Shown piece by piece: positions 9,545 through 19,846 of a stretch of 64,000 nucleotides of DNA. Both the position numbers and the translations under genes were made by a program. The DNA comes from Ascarosepion bandense. Its lineage: Eukaryota; Mollusca; Cephalopoda; Sepiida; Sepiidae. The stretch is taken from the NCBI GenBank assembly GCA_037127315.1, contig JBBBDQ010001685.1:717710-781709 (forward strand), read 5' to 3'. The stretch's first letter is position 1. Every line of letters begins with the position of its first letter. Below the pieces are notes generated by a model. The model had not been told where the DNA came from and searched no databases. It was given only the letters and a program-made list of their open reading frames with translations.

Positions 9545-9925
9545 CAGATAATTTTTTAAACATATACTGTTTAATATAAGAGACAATGAATGTCTATTAT
9601 GTTTATGTTTAATCATGAGCCGTTCTAAAAATCGTATTTTAGCTTTAATTTCAGCTGAAAATAAAGACAAAAATTCTCCAACATTATTTAGCTGATGGTG
9701 GATGTTTTTATGTTAACGTCCTTGTAACCTCTCTGAAGATGACTCATGTGAGCCGAAAGCTTAGAACCAACTTAATAAAAAATTATCCAAATGTTGGAAA
9801 TTTTTGTCTTTATTTTCACTTGAAATTAAAGCCAAAATACGATGTTTAGAACGGCTCATGATTAAACATAATAGTCGTTCATTATCTCTTATATTTAAAA
9901 GTATATGTCTAGAAAAAATATATAT
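9545..9925. repeat. Large inverted repeat with central hammerhead-like core
   Basis: Arms of about 130 bases (9548-9690 and 9789-9920) share CATGATTAAACATAATAG, GACAAAAATT and their complements. The roughly 100-base centre contains CTGAAGA followed by TGACTC-ATGT-GAGCC and GAAA (9733-9758), a CUGANGA-stem-GAAA arrangement. A second TA tract follows at 9981-10012. Confidence 0.7.
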
Positions 9926-9976
9926 ATACTGCCCACCTTCAAGACACACAAAGAGCAGTTTTTATTACAATAGAGA

Positions 9977-10014
<38 letters not shown>

Positions 10015-10140
10015 CACGATTTGACGACATAATTATTGCTAAAAATATTAAATAATAAATAATAAGGCACTGTTAAAGAACAAGCACGCGTCAAGAGCTT
10101 TCATAACTGGCAGTAAAGAGAATGAACTAAGCCGACGCTG

Positions 10141-10157
10141 CCTCTCTCTCTCTCGCG

Positions 10158-10211
<54 letters not shown>
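10141..10211. repeat. (CT)n microsatellite
   Basis: Slightly interrupted CT tract; frames that read through it on the minus strand give Arg/Glu runs and are not genes. Confidence 0.95.
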
Positions 10212-10214
<3 letters not shown>

Positions 10215-10918
10215 AGCGTGACAGGATATATGTATATATTAAAATCCAAAGAAAAAATAGCATGTATGTAAAATCCCAAGGAAGATTCTATTAATATTAA
10301 AATTAAAACTGATCTAGCCAGAGGGCTCGATGTAAATAAAATTATCTATTTACAGAGTCAAATATTTATATATTTTTTAAAAATAAAATTCGAAAATTAC
10401 ATATGTTGCACGATAATTTTTGCGCAGCAATGGAAAATTACTTTATTATGTGAAAATTCAAAGTTTTTCATACACCAGAAGATCACTTAAAAGAAGGACA
10501 AAGAAAGAAATAAGAAAGAAAAGTTTCAGTGGGAGTAAAAAAAAAGAGAGGGAAGATTATGCTAGAAGACAGGTGTCTAAACACTGTTTCAGAGGGGAGG
10601 GAAGAGAGATGGAAATGAAAGGGAGATGGCGAAATGGATTCAAACTCGATCTATGAAAGAGACATTTAAAGATTACATATTTGTAAAGAAATAAAATATA
10701 ACCGTGTCACAGGAACTGAAGTGTTGGAAATGAGAGGAAAAAAACAAAAAATTGGGAGACAGAGAAAAAGTTATAGGATAGGAACCCCCATAAATGTAAT
10801 CCAAAACTAATTTCCTTTCGATAGAAGCTTCCTCTCCTTCCCTTAATCACTGTAGTATTAATTACAGGTATATAGATCAACCTCTTATCCCATACCTTTT
10901 CTGATCCTATCATCAATG

Positions 10919-11305
10919 GGTCCCACCCATTCACAGTCAGGTTAGCCAAATGCAGACGACAATTCTACTCCTGCAGCTTCCTCTCTCGCACTTCCCGCCT
11001 GTGGAACTCGCTCCCGTATTCTTGCTTTCCTAACGGCTACAACCTCCAGAAATTTAAATGCAAAGTTAATACTCATCTACTAACCACTGGCCTCTAGCTC
11101 TCTCCCCTCCCCTGTATAACCTTCCCTTTCTCTCCTCCTATGTATCTGTCATCGCACCTTCTTTCTCAGCTTTCTATTGTTCCTTTCTAACTAGCTTGTA
11201 CTCCTCACTCTTTTCTAATTAATCTTTTTACATTTATGTAACCCCCTGCACATCAGTGGCGTTTCCGCCTTGCTCGGGGTGAAATGATTAAAAAAAAAAA
11301 AAAAA
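10919..11305 (+). mobile_element. CR1/jockey-like LINE, 3' end
   Basis: Encodes the end of the RT ORF (CRRQFYSCSFLSRTSRLWNS then LQKFKCKVNTHLLTTGL), then the family 3' UTR with CTGCACATCAGTGGCG, CTTGCTCGGGGTGAAATGAT and an A-rich tail. 5'-truncated at GGGTCCCACCC. Confidence 0.85.
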
Positions 11306-11591
11306 ATTTGAGTAGTAACTGAACATAGATTCAATATCTCACTTTTTAATCTCCGAATATATTTTCCCCTAATATAAGATTTAACAATTTTTCTCTTATT
11401 TGCCCTTCACTAATTAATACTTCCTGATTATCAGAAGCCGTTTTAATATAACCTTTCCCCCTCTTTCCTATAACTTTTCTCGTATCTCCCCATTTGTTCG
11501 TTTTTCTTTTTTCCCTCATTTCTCGTTTTACTCCCCGCTGCCCACTACCGTTTCTGTGACATGGTTATATTTAATCTCTTTACACATATGT

Positions 11592-11956
11592 ATGAAGGAG
11601 AGGCTTGAGGCAGCAGAAATGTGATTTTACAGAAGGATACTGAGAATACCATGTAAAGAGCATGTGTGCAACGATGAGGTGAAAAAAACTGATAATAAAT
11701 ATCAGGAAGAGACAAATGAGGTTCCTGGGACACATAATGAGGAAGGAGAGCCTGGAGAACTTGATACCCACAGGTCGGATAATTGCAAAAAGAGACAGGG
11801 GTAAGCAGCGTACTTGTTAGGTCTGAGCAAATGGTTGACGGAGCGGGACTTGGAAGATATTCCAAGAGAAAAATTACTGACAGCGACATAAGACTGAGCC
11901 AAGTGAAAGTCCATGATCGCCTTCGTCCTGAAGGAACACGGAATATGATGAAGAAG
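11592..11956 (+). mobile_element. RTE-type LINE, 3' fragment
   Basis: Translates with breaks to the RTE C-terminal region (FYRRILRIPC, then KRQMRFLGHIMRKESLENLI in frame with 61821-62093). Ends in ATGATGAAGAAG. Its borders are exact because the opposing foldback arm supplies the empty site. Confidence 0.75.
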
Positions 11957-12261
11957 AATCTTTAACTGTCTTTTTCAACGATCGAGTTTGAATCCATTTC
12001 AATATCTCTCTTTGTTTTCCCTCTCTCTTCCCTCCCCTATGAAACAGCGTCTAGACGCCTGTCTTCTAATATGTTTTCCCTTACTTTTTTCACTCCCCCT
12101 CACACTTTTCTTCCTTATTTCTTTCTTTTTCCTTCATTTTAAGTGAACTTCCGGTGTATTAAAAACTTTTGAAATGTTTCCATAATAGAAGATCGATGAC
12201 GAAGCGAATATATTTTTCAAAAAAGTACGTACGACACATGTAGTTTAGATATATATTTTTA

Positions 12262-12465
12262 AATATATATTCGCAATCTACGTACAAGTTTGTTTCGCTG
12301 TATCACTAGGGATCGAAACTCGGCCGATTTGGTGTTAGTTGGAGTCGCTAACCTCTAAGCCATAGACGCATGGTATCAAAGAAGAGAAATTTTAGTGTGT
12401 TATATATAAGCGGTGTCTACAGACGCCAGTGACCGAAAGAACTCAATTTATATACACAACGATCT
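12262..12465 (-). mobile_element. tRNA-like/hammerhead composite element, decayed
   Basis: Minus strand aligns with the 9200-9440 element: tRNA-like TGGCTTAGAGGTTAGCGACT, B-box-like GAGTTTCGATCCC, then a deletion that removes CUGAUGA and half of stem II, leaving GTGATACAGCGAAAC and NUH GTA. Confidence 0.65.
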
Positions 12466-12488
12466 TTATTATAATAGAGAGGATTGAC

Positions 12489-13185
12489 TTTTTTTATTTG
12501 ATTTTTAAAAGCGTATGAACACTTATTGGGACATTAAAATCAGAAACATATTTTTCTTGTGAGCTTTGATTTCATTTGATAGTTTAACGCCCTATGGGTC
12601 ATTTAATGTCGAACATTAAATTTATCGGGTGATTTGATTCGATATGATTGTTTGGCGGCATATCAACTTCTTATATTTCAGTTAATAGCGAAATGTAATT
12701 TTCTAGAGGATTTTGATTTGATTTGATTGTTTAACGACTTATCAATATCTTATGGGTCATTTAATGCTGAAATTCAATTTTCTTGTGAGCTTTGAGTTGA
12801 TTGGATTGTTTAACTGCGTATTAACACATAATGGGTCATTTAATGCTGAAATATAATATTACTGAGAGTTTTGATTTGATTTGATTTATTAAAGGCGCAT
12901 CAACACCTACTGGGTCGTTTAAAGCAGGAATTTAATTTTCCTGAGAGCTTTGAATTGATTTGATTGTTGAATGGCATATCAATTTTTTTTAATCATTTGA
13001 TACCGAAATTTAATTTCATGGTTGCTTTGATTTGATTCATTTATTTCATGACATGTCTTCTAATTGGTCTTTAATACCGAAATTTATTTTTCTTGGAATC
13101 GTTGAGTTGATTTATCTTTTTAACGGCATATGAACACCTCATGGGTCATTTATTGCCGAAATTTAATTATCTTGGGAGATTTGAA
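12489..13185 (+). repeat. Tandem array B of the ~80-bp CGGCAT/ATGCCG repeat
   Basis: About nine imperfect units of the same consensus as 8333-9125, 3.4 kb downstream and on the same strand. Unit length varies around 75-90 bases through indels in the TTTGATTTGATT portion. Confidence 0.85.
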
Positions 13186-13424
13186 TAATAAAACATGATA
13201 CTTGTTATTCTAATTTCACAACTGTATACATCGTTGTTGCTAGTCATCTTTTGTGTATATAAATGTTTGCGTGAACATAATTATGCGAAATGGTTACATG
13301 TTTGTTTGATGTTTGTTTTTATTGAAATATTTTGCTATAAAATTTTATTTCTTTAAGGAATTCACGGATATTATATGGTTAAATGCCATGAGAAAGTTCT
13401 TTCATGTTAGTTATTTGGTTGGTT

Positions 13425-13800
13425 GGTATTTTAGAAACACCTCAACCTCTGTTGGTTATTCAATACACAAATTTTAAAATTTTGGAGTCCTGAGCATGAC
13501 GGTAAACTGCATCCGGCAGCAAGGACTCTGATTGGAAAATTGTGAGGAGCATAGAAATACCTCTTAGTTGCCGTTGTTCTCAGGTACACCCTGACACGGA
13601 GTGGGAGTACCTGTTAGAGTCCGAGCTATGAGTAAATAGTTAACCCCTAAACTGGGGTCAAAACACTAGAAAGTATAAAAATACACTTTTATAGAAATAT
13701 ATACATAAAATAGACATTTATAGAAAAATATACATTTTTGAAGTAAAAATATTACCAACAATACATTTTTGAAGAAAAGATTATTACCACAATAATAATA
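13425..13800 (+). repeat. Dispersed repeat C, copy 1
   Basis: Contains ACTGCATCCGGCAGCAA, AGGAGCATAGAAATACC, CACCTGTTAGAG-like and AAATAGTTAACCCC blocks shared with 16425-16900 and partly with 54035-54375. Preceded by a diverged unit related to the ~80-bp array. No coding similarity recognised. Confidence 0.65.
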
Positions 13801-14618
13801 ACTCATTATGCGTCGTCCTGTCTGTCAGTTTGCCAGTACCTTCCTAACTAAACTTCCTGTCTGTCTATGTCTTCGCATCTGTTTGCATTCAAGGTAGCCG
13901 GCTTTTCTTATATATCTATAATCATTTACTCTTGAGATATTACTAGTGCGTTATGATTTTGCAATTTCATTTCCGGTCAGTGTACGAGATCTGATCAAAT
14001 AAATATCATAACTTGTGCTATAAAAAGAATAGTACAGGACATAAAATAGTCTCTTTCTGATGCCACACACTTTATGTAGAGTCATTTCCATTGATGAAAA
14101 CATTCTCGAGTCTCCTTCTTGGGCATAGCGTTCTCTTGGATTTCATCTTTTTCTCCCTCAGGTGGTATATGAAGAGGAAAAATTAGCTAGGAGCGAGAGA
14201 TGAGGTATATTATGGTAGTCGGACATGGTGAAGGTCGGGTTTGACACAAATGTTCACTGATGGAAACTCTGTGGTGATGTTAAACAACCACCACCCTCTA
14301 CACACTTTCCTTCCAATCACTGTTATAAACAACAGAACCGAACGAAAACGTTATAACTTAGTATGTATGCATGAGGGAGTTCAAGGTCAATCTGTAGGAA
14401 TCTGTTCCACTTTAAGTACATTAGGACTGCTACCATAGCAACAGTCCCGATATTTTTTGATCAGACCACGTATGTATGAGCGTGAGTCGAGAATTTATTG
14501 GTAGGATTATCAAATTAAAAAAATTCGGATGCTTGTTCCTTGAGTCTTTGGATAAGATTTTTGGAACTGAGTCGAGCCGAAAAAAATTCAGTTTCTACTT
14601 GCATAGGTTTGGCGCGAC
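13801..14618. other. No gene seen
   Basis: Unique-looking AT-rich sequence. A frame at 14241-14438 matches nothing I recognise and has no splice or family support. Confidence 0.5.
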
Positions 14619-14753
14619 TTGCGCAGCAATGGAAAATTACTTTATTATGGAAAAATTCAAAAAGATTTTCATATACTTGAAGTTCACTTAAAAGAAGGAA
14701 AAAGAAAGAAATAAGAAAGAAAAGTTTCAGGGGGGAGTTTAAAAAGACAGGGA

Positions 14754-14795
14754 AGATTATGCTAGAAGACAGGTGTCTTCTAGCATAATCTTCGC
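14754..14795. repeat. Perfect 20-bp-arm palindrome
   Basis: GAAGATTATGCTAGAAGACA, two bases, then its exact complement. The duplicate at about 10554-10585 keeps only the left arm. Confidence 0.9.
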
Positions 14796-15130
14796 TGTTT
14801 CAGAGGGGAGGGAAGAGAGAAGGAAAGGAAAGGGAGATGGCGAAATGGATTCAAACTCGATCTTTGAAAGAGACATTTAAAGATTATATATTTGTAAAGA
14901 AATAAAAATATAACCGTATCACAGGAACTGAAGTGTTGGAAATGAGGGGAAAAAAACAAAAAAATTGAGAGATAGAGAAAAAGTTATAGGATAGGAACCC
15001 CCATAAATGTAATCCAAAACTAATTTCCTTTCGATAGAAGCTTCCTCTCCTTCCCTTAATCACTGTAGTATTAATTACAGGTATATAGATCAACCTCTTA
15101 TCCCATACCTTTTCTGATCCTATCATCAAT

Positions 15131-15610
15131 GGGTCCCACCCATTCACAGTCGGATGAGTTTAAGTCACTGATGCCTCCTCAACAAGTGTTTACTCGTGCA
15201 ACCAGACTGCCAACTGGGTCAAACCCATTCACAGTCAGTTTAGCGAAATGCAGACGACAATTCTACTCCTGCAGCTTCCTCTCTCGCACTTCCCGCCTGT
15301 GGAACTCGCTCCCGTATTCTTGCTTTCCTGACGGCTACAACCTCCAGAAATTTAAATGCAAAGTCAATACTCATCTACTAACCACTGGACTCTAGCTCTC
15401 TCCCCACCCCTGTATAACCTTCCCTTTCTCTCCACCTATGTATCTGTCATCGCACCTTCTTTCTCAGCTTTCTATTGTTCCTTTCTAACTAGTTTGTACT
15501 CCTCACTCTTTTTTAATTAATCTTTTTACATTTATGTAACCCCCTGCACGTCAGTGGCGTTTCCGCCTTGCTCGGGGTGAAATGATTAAAAAAAAAAAAA
15601 AAAAAAAATT
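15131..15610 (+). mobile_element. CR1/jockey-like LINE, 3' end (duplicated copy)
   Basis: Encodes DEFKSLMPPQQVFTRATRLP through HLLTTGL, then the 3' UTR and an A-rich tail. The block CCCATTCACAGTC occurs twice (15139 and 15224 region), bracketing sequence absent from 10919-11305. Confidence 0.85.
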
Positions 15611-15892
15611 TGAGTAGTAACTGAACATAGATTCAATATCTCACTTTTTAATCTCCGAATATATTTTCCCCTAATATAAGATTTAACAATTTTTTCTCTT
15701 ATTTGCCCTTCACTAATTAATACTTCCTGATTATCAGAAGCCGTTTTAATATAACCTTTCCCCCTCTTTCCTATAACTTTTCTCGTATCTCCACGTTTGT
15801 TCGTTTTTCTTTTTTCCCTCATTTCTCGTCTTACTTCCCGCTGCCCACTACCATTTCTTTGACATGGTTATAATGAATCTCTTTACACATAT

Positions 15893-16057
15893 GTATGAAG
15901 GAGAGGCTTGAGGCAGCAGAAATGTGATTTTACAGAAGGATACTGAGAATACCATGTAAAGAGCATGTGTGCAACGATGAGGTGAAGAAAACTGATAATA
16001 AATATCAGGAAGAGACAAATGAGGTTCCTGGGACACGTAATGAGGAAGGGGTGCATG
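15893..16057 (+). mobile_element. RTE-type LINE fragment (duplicated copy, truncated)
   Basis: Same as the first ~165 bases of 11592-11956, then breaks off at the duplication boundary. Confidence 0.7.
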
Positions 16058-16424
16058 GAGAGCGCTAGCCGATTTTGCGCCAAAATTTTAGACGCTATAA
16101 AAATATACTATTCATGTTTATGAATTTGTTCGATATGCTTCTGACTTATTAATTAGATCAATGAATATTTCTCTTGTTTTTTTTTTCGACTTTTCAATTT
16201 ACTACAAGTTATTCAAAGCTGAACATATATATATATTTTTTGTGAATGAGTATTGCATTAAGAGTTTTTTGGGGATAACATTCATTTTTCAGATGCATGT
16301 CCTACTATTGAACATATAGCTGAACGCGAAAAGATGGATTCATACCTTCCCCAGATGAATTTGCACATGAGTAAACGTAACAAACACAACTGAAATTTAA
16401 ACTTGGCTACCCGATTTCTCGTTC
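16058..16424. other. No gene seen
   Basis: AT-rich, no recognised repeat apart from short A/T runs. A reverse-strand pattern near 16300-16420 faintly resembles a SINE body but is too weak to call. Confidence 0.5.
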
Positions 16425-16900
16425 CTGGGCATAACGGTAAACTGCATCCGGCAGCAAAGTGTCTGATTGTGAGGTTGTGAGGAGCATAGAAATACCTCCT
16501 GTTTGCTGTTGTTCCCAGGTCTACCCTGACCCGGAGTGGTAGCACCTGTTAGAGTCCCTACTATGGGCAAATAGTTAACCCCCGCAAAAACTGGAGTAAA
16601 AACTATGAAAAGTATAAAAAATACATTTTTTTAGAAATATATACATAAAACTAGACTTTTATAGAAAAATATACATTTTTGAAGAAGAACTTATTCTCAG
16701 CAAACATTTTTGAATACAAAACAAGAAGACTTTTCCAGTTTCTTAAAATAAAAAAGAATAAAAACAAAAAAATCATTAAAATCTGACTAAATCAACATTC
16801 TCACTATAACTGAACATTAAAAAAATACCTTAAAACCCCACCTTTTTGGCATTTAATAACCCACAGGTGTTTATATGTCGTTAAACAAAACTCAAGCTCA
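16425..16900 (+). repeat. Dispersed repeat C, copy 2 (longest)
   Basis: Starts at GGGCATAACGGTAAACTGC, includes CATCCGGCAGCAAAG, CCTGACCCGGAGTGG and AAATAGTTAACCCCC, then an A-rich middle, and ends in AAAACCCCACCTTTTTGGC, TTAATAACCCACAGG and GTCGTTAAAC. That end is the reverse complement of a unit akin to the ~80-bp array. The downstream half also matches 54865-55045 in the opposite orientation. Confidence 0.65.
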
Positions 16901-17094
16901 AAACTCAGCCACAACATTTCTCATTCCGAGCCGTTATCGATGACACCACACAAGAGTGCTGAAAATCTCTTGGGTTGGGTAAAATGGTTTTGTTAGATAA
17001 GAAAAATTTTGAATTTAGCTTCATTTTGGTTTCAACATATTGGTTATTTTCAAAATAATCTTGTCAAAATAGGAAAAGTTTTGTTTATTGATAC

Positions 17095-17300
17095 TAACAT
17101 TGAAGATAGAAGATTTTTGGCATATTATGCTTTATTATAATAAGGTTTACAAAACGAAAAAAGACGTGTACAGTTTATGAAGACGGTACTGTAATAAATG
17201 AAATGCATCAAAAGTGGTTTGCAAAGAGAATGCTTGTTGAATGTTCAGATAGACTAGTTGAGGTTGATAGCAACCAAGACACTACTTGAGAACAATCAAT
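17095..17300 (+). pseudogene. Mariner-type transposase N-terminal fragment
   Basis: Frame gives YEDGTVINEMHQKWFAKRM followed by DRLVEVDSNQ, matching the mariner helix-turn-helix linker (YGEG..NERT.QKWFA.F ... GRP.EVD.DQ). Truncated by stops after about 60 residues. Confidence 0.55.
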
Positions 17301-17451
17301 GTTATAGGATGATCAATATAATCAAAGGACCTAAAAAGGCATCGAAAACATTTGTCAATTTGAGTTGTGACTTCTACAGGTTACGAAGAAAAAATGAAAC
17401 CCATTAGAGTATTCAGTTCCCTATTCATAATAAACATAACAGAAAAACAAG

Positions 17452-17487
17452 TTTTTTTTTAATCATTTCACCCCGAGCAAGGTAGTC
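17452..17487 (-). mobile_element. CR1/jockey-like LINE, tiny 3' stub
   Basis: ATCATTTCACCCCGAGCAAG preceded by a T run: the last ~35 bases of the LINE, severely 5'-truncated. Confidence 0.7.
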
Positions 17488-17514
17488 ATGAGTTATCTCC
17501 CTCTAACCTACTTG

Positions 17515-17655
17515 TTCACAATTGCTGTAGCCTGGTATTGAACTCACAACTTTTTGGGACAAGTCACTGGAACTAGCAAACGCCTATATCCACTGGGCCA
17601 TGTGTTCTTAAGGTTAGTTCCAGTGAATTGACCCAAAGAGTTGTGAGTTCAAGAG
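17515..17655. repeat. tRNA-like unit with inverted partial copy
   Basis: Minus strand resembles a tRNA-derived unit: TGGCCCAGTGGATATAGG (A-box-like) and GTGAGTTCAATACC (B-box-like). The 3' half recurs inverted at 17612-17652 (AGTTCCAGTGA, TTGTGAGTTCAA), giving arms of about 40 bases. Confidence 0.55.
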
Positions 17656-17788
17656 TATATAATTCTCATTCTATGTTCGATGCCACTTCCAAATGCAGTG
17701 GTGAGCAAATCGGTTAAAGGGAAATAGCTACACGGTTTCCGGAAGTGTTATCACACATGGAATAAGTATTATATACCGTTCTTCTTCT

Positions 17789-18200
17789 TTTTTTTTATCA
17801 TTTCACCCCGAGCAAGGCGGAAACACCACTGATGTGCAGGGGGCTACATAAATGCAAAAAGATTAATTAGAAAAGAGTGAGGAGTACAAACTAGTTAGAA
17901 AGGAACAATAGAAAGTAGGTGCGATGACAGATACATAGGTGGAGAGAAAGGGAAGTTTATACAGGGGTGGGGAGAGAGCTAGAGTCCAGTGGTTAGTAGA
18001 TGAGTATTGACTTTGCATTTAAATTTCTGGTGGTTGTAGCCCTCAGGAAAGCAAGAATACGGGAGCGAGTTCCACAGGCGGGAAGTGCGAGAGAAGAAGC
18101 TGCAGGAGTAGAACTGTCGTCTGCATTTGGCTAACCTGACTGTGAATGGGTGGGACCCAGTTACCAGTCTGGTTGCACGAGTTAACACCTGTTGAGTTCC
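17789..18200 (-). mobile_element. CR1/jockey-like LINE, 3' end
   Basis: Minus strand encodes TRATRLVTGSHPFTVRLAKC through HLLTTGL, followed by the standard 3' UTR and TGAAATGATAAAAAAAAA. Confidence 0.85.
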
Positions 18201-18455
18201 ACTCAACATAGTTGCAATATAAAACGTCGGTGGATTCTGTGGCGGAGTAGCTGGCCATCATTAAACATAATGGAAGTAATCATTTTTTCCTTCTCTTTAA
18301 CATAAATTAAGATACGTGATGAAAAACATGTGAAGCACGGCAAATTATTGGTTAAAATTATATGATCCATTTTTAAGTGCATCAAAAGCTGGTCTTCATC
18401 CGAAAAAGGTAATCCTGTTGGATATAGTGGATTTTAGAAAAAAGTATTTTACTCT

Positions 18456-18580
18456 GGGATGTGCGTTGTGGTGCAGTAGATATCGACCCGGAACGACAAA
18501 ACGAGGGTGCCGAGTTCGAATTCCAGTTGTAATTCCTTGCATTTACTTATGCACAGATAGCTCTTCATGGATAGAAGCGG
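18456..18580 (+). mobile_element. tRNA-derived SINE family I, 5' part
   Basis: GATGTGCGTTGTGGTGCAGT start, A-box region TGGTGCAGTAGATATCG, B-box GAGTTCGAATTCC, then TTGCATTTACTTATGC. The tail is missing. Confidence 0.75.
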
Positions 18581-18729
18581 CTTGGGTGGAAATAGCAGCT
18601 CACCAAAGGAAGACTAAGAAAATCAAGGCGGTTCTCTTTGCAAGTCTGGGCCATAAAAATAAGAACTGGTAGAACTAAGGAATGCAGTTCACCTGAAGAA
18701 TTTCTTCTTCAAATTAGGCTAATTGAAAA

Positions 18730-18895
18730 CAGTAGTTGAGAAAAATGTATTATGATCTAGTCAAAAGAAAGGATATCATATTCCATCAAAATGTTTCTTG
18801 GGTAACAAATAATAAAAAATGATTACAGCTTGTTTTGGACATGTTCACTCACCTGTCATATTCAGCAGATATGACGCCTCCAGATTACCATTTAC
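18730..18895 (+). pseudogene. Mariner-type transposase C-terminal fragment
   Basis: Reads RKDIIFHQNVS ... HLSYSADMTPPDYHL, matching the catalytic segment RKG.IFHQDNA ... YSPDLAPSDYHLF. The first Asp of HQDNA is lost. A pogo-like element starts directly after DYHL. Confidence 0.55.
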
Positions 18896-19846
18896 AGTGG
18901 AATCTTGGGCTAACGCATACAAGTCTGTTCACAAATAAAAATGTCTCGAGGAGCGAACATGCAAGCAAGTGATAAAATGAGCTGGGATTATCGACAAGAG
19001 AGCGTCAATTGCGATGTAGCATTTGCTCCATACACATACTTGCTCAAATTCACAGTGACTTTTCTTGAATTTCATGGCTTCTGCTCCTATGAACTTAAGT
19101 CACTTGTACCCTGGCCAGATGTATTTACTAGTGCAACCAGACTGGCAACAAGGTCCCACCCATTTACAGTTAGATCAACCGACAATTCTACTCCATCAGC
19201 TTATTTTCTTGCACTTCCCGCCTGTGAAACTCCCTTCCATATACTTGCTTTCCTGACGGCTACAACCTCCAGCAATTTAAATGCAATGTCAATACCCATC
19301 TATTATCCACTTGACCCCAGTTCTATTTATATCTTGTGCTTTTCCTTTCTCTCTACCTTCGCAACTGTCTTCACACCTGTGTTCCCATCCTTCTCTTGCC
19401 TTTTCTCTGATCCCCCCCCCCGTAAATGGTTCGTCTTTCTTCTTACTCACCTCATGTCCAAACTTTTACTCTCCTATGTAACCCCCTGCGCATCAGTGGC
19501 GGTACCGCCTTGCACGTGGTGAAACGACTAAATAAATAAATTATTCAATATGTCATCATGGAGACAAAGAAGGATAATAGTAAAATAAATTCAGTTAGCA
19601 GTTTATCTGTTTACTATTGTGTTTTTCTTTTTTCAATTAAATTTAATGATTTTCATTTGTTTTGCTTATGAACTTGCGCACAAAGTACTGTTGTAAAAGT
19701 TTAAATAAACAATCTCCTGGAGACCAGGAACCGGTTATCCCATTTAACATAGATTCCTATCAGAAAATAGTTTCGGTTTACGAACATTTCGGATTACAGA
19801 CGACCTTCAGGAATTAATTAAATTCGTCAATCAAGATTCTACTGCA
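18896..19846. mobile_element. Pogo/Tigger-like non-autonomous element
   Basis: Ends with imperfect inverted repeats: CAGTGGAATCTTGGGCTAAC at left and, read inward from the right, CAGTAGAATCTTGATTGACG. The right end continues GTAAACCGAAACTATTTT, typical of pogo/Tigger termini. No transposase. A LINE tail (19066-19541) is nested inside. The left TIR begins within mariner coding sequence just after a TA. Confidence 0.55.
19066..19541 (+). mobile_element. CR1/jockey-like LINE, 3' end
   Basis: Translated pieces FHGFCSYELKSLVPWPDVFT and RATRLATRSHPFTVRS, then LALPACETPFHI in another frame, then 3' UTR CTGCGCATCAGTGGCGGTAC and TGAAACGACTAAATAAATAA. The 193-residue frame across it mixes true and false frames. 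Confidence 0.8.

Larger units (their letters stand above)
10441..12195. mobile_element. Foldback element with long inverted arms and two nested insertions
   Basis: Left arm 10441-10915 pairs with right-arm pieces 11310-11591 and 11957-12190. Shared landmarks: TGGATTCAAACTCGATC and complement, GGGGAGGGAAGAGAGA and complement, ATATAACCGTGTCACAG with CTGTGACATGGTTATAT. A CR1-like LINE tail (10919-11305) sits in the centre and an RTE 3' fragment (11592-11956) interrupts the right arm exactly where the left arm has no gap. No transposase is visible. The left arm, LINE and part of the right arm are duplicated at 14619-16057. Confidence 0.7.
14619..16057 (+). repeat. Direct duplication of 10419-11757
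   Basis: High identity in order and orientation: foldback left arm, LINE 3' end, inner right arm and the first part of the RTE fragment. Differences include a new perfect palindrome at 14754-14795 and an extra ~90 bases of LINE at 15150-15240. Homology stops inside the RTE fragment near 16057. Confidence 0.85.

Noticed and set aside
18941..19522. 193-residue plus-strand frame, the second-longest open frame here
   Set aside because: It runs through a CR1-like LINE 3' end mostly in the wrong frame and ends in the LINE's 3' UTR; no independent protein similarity.
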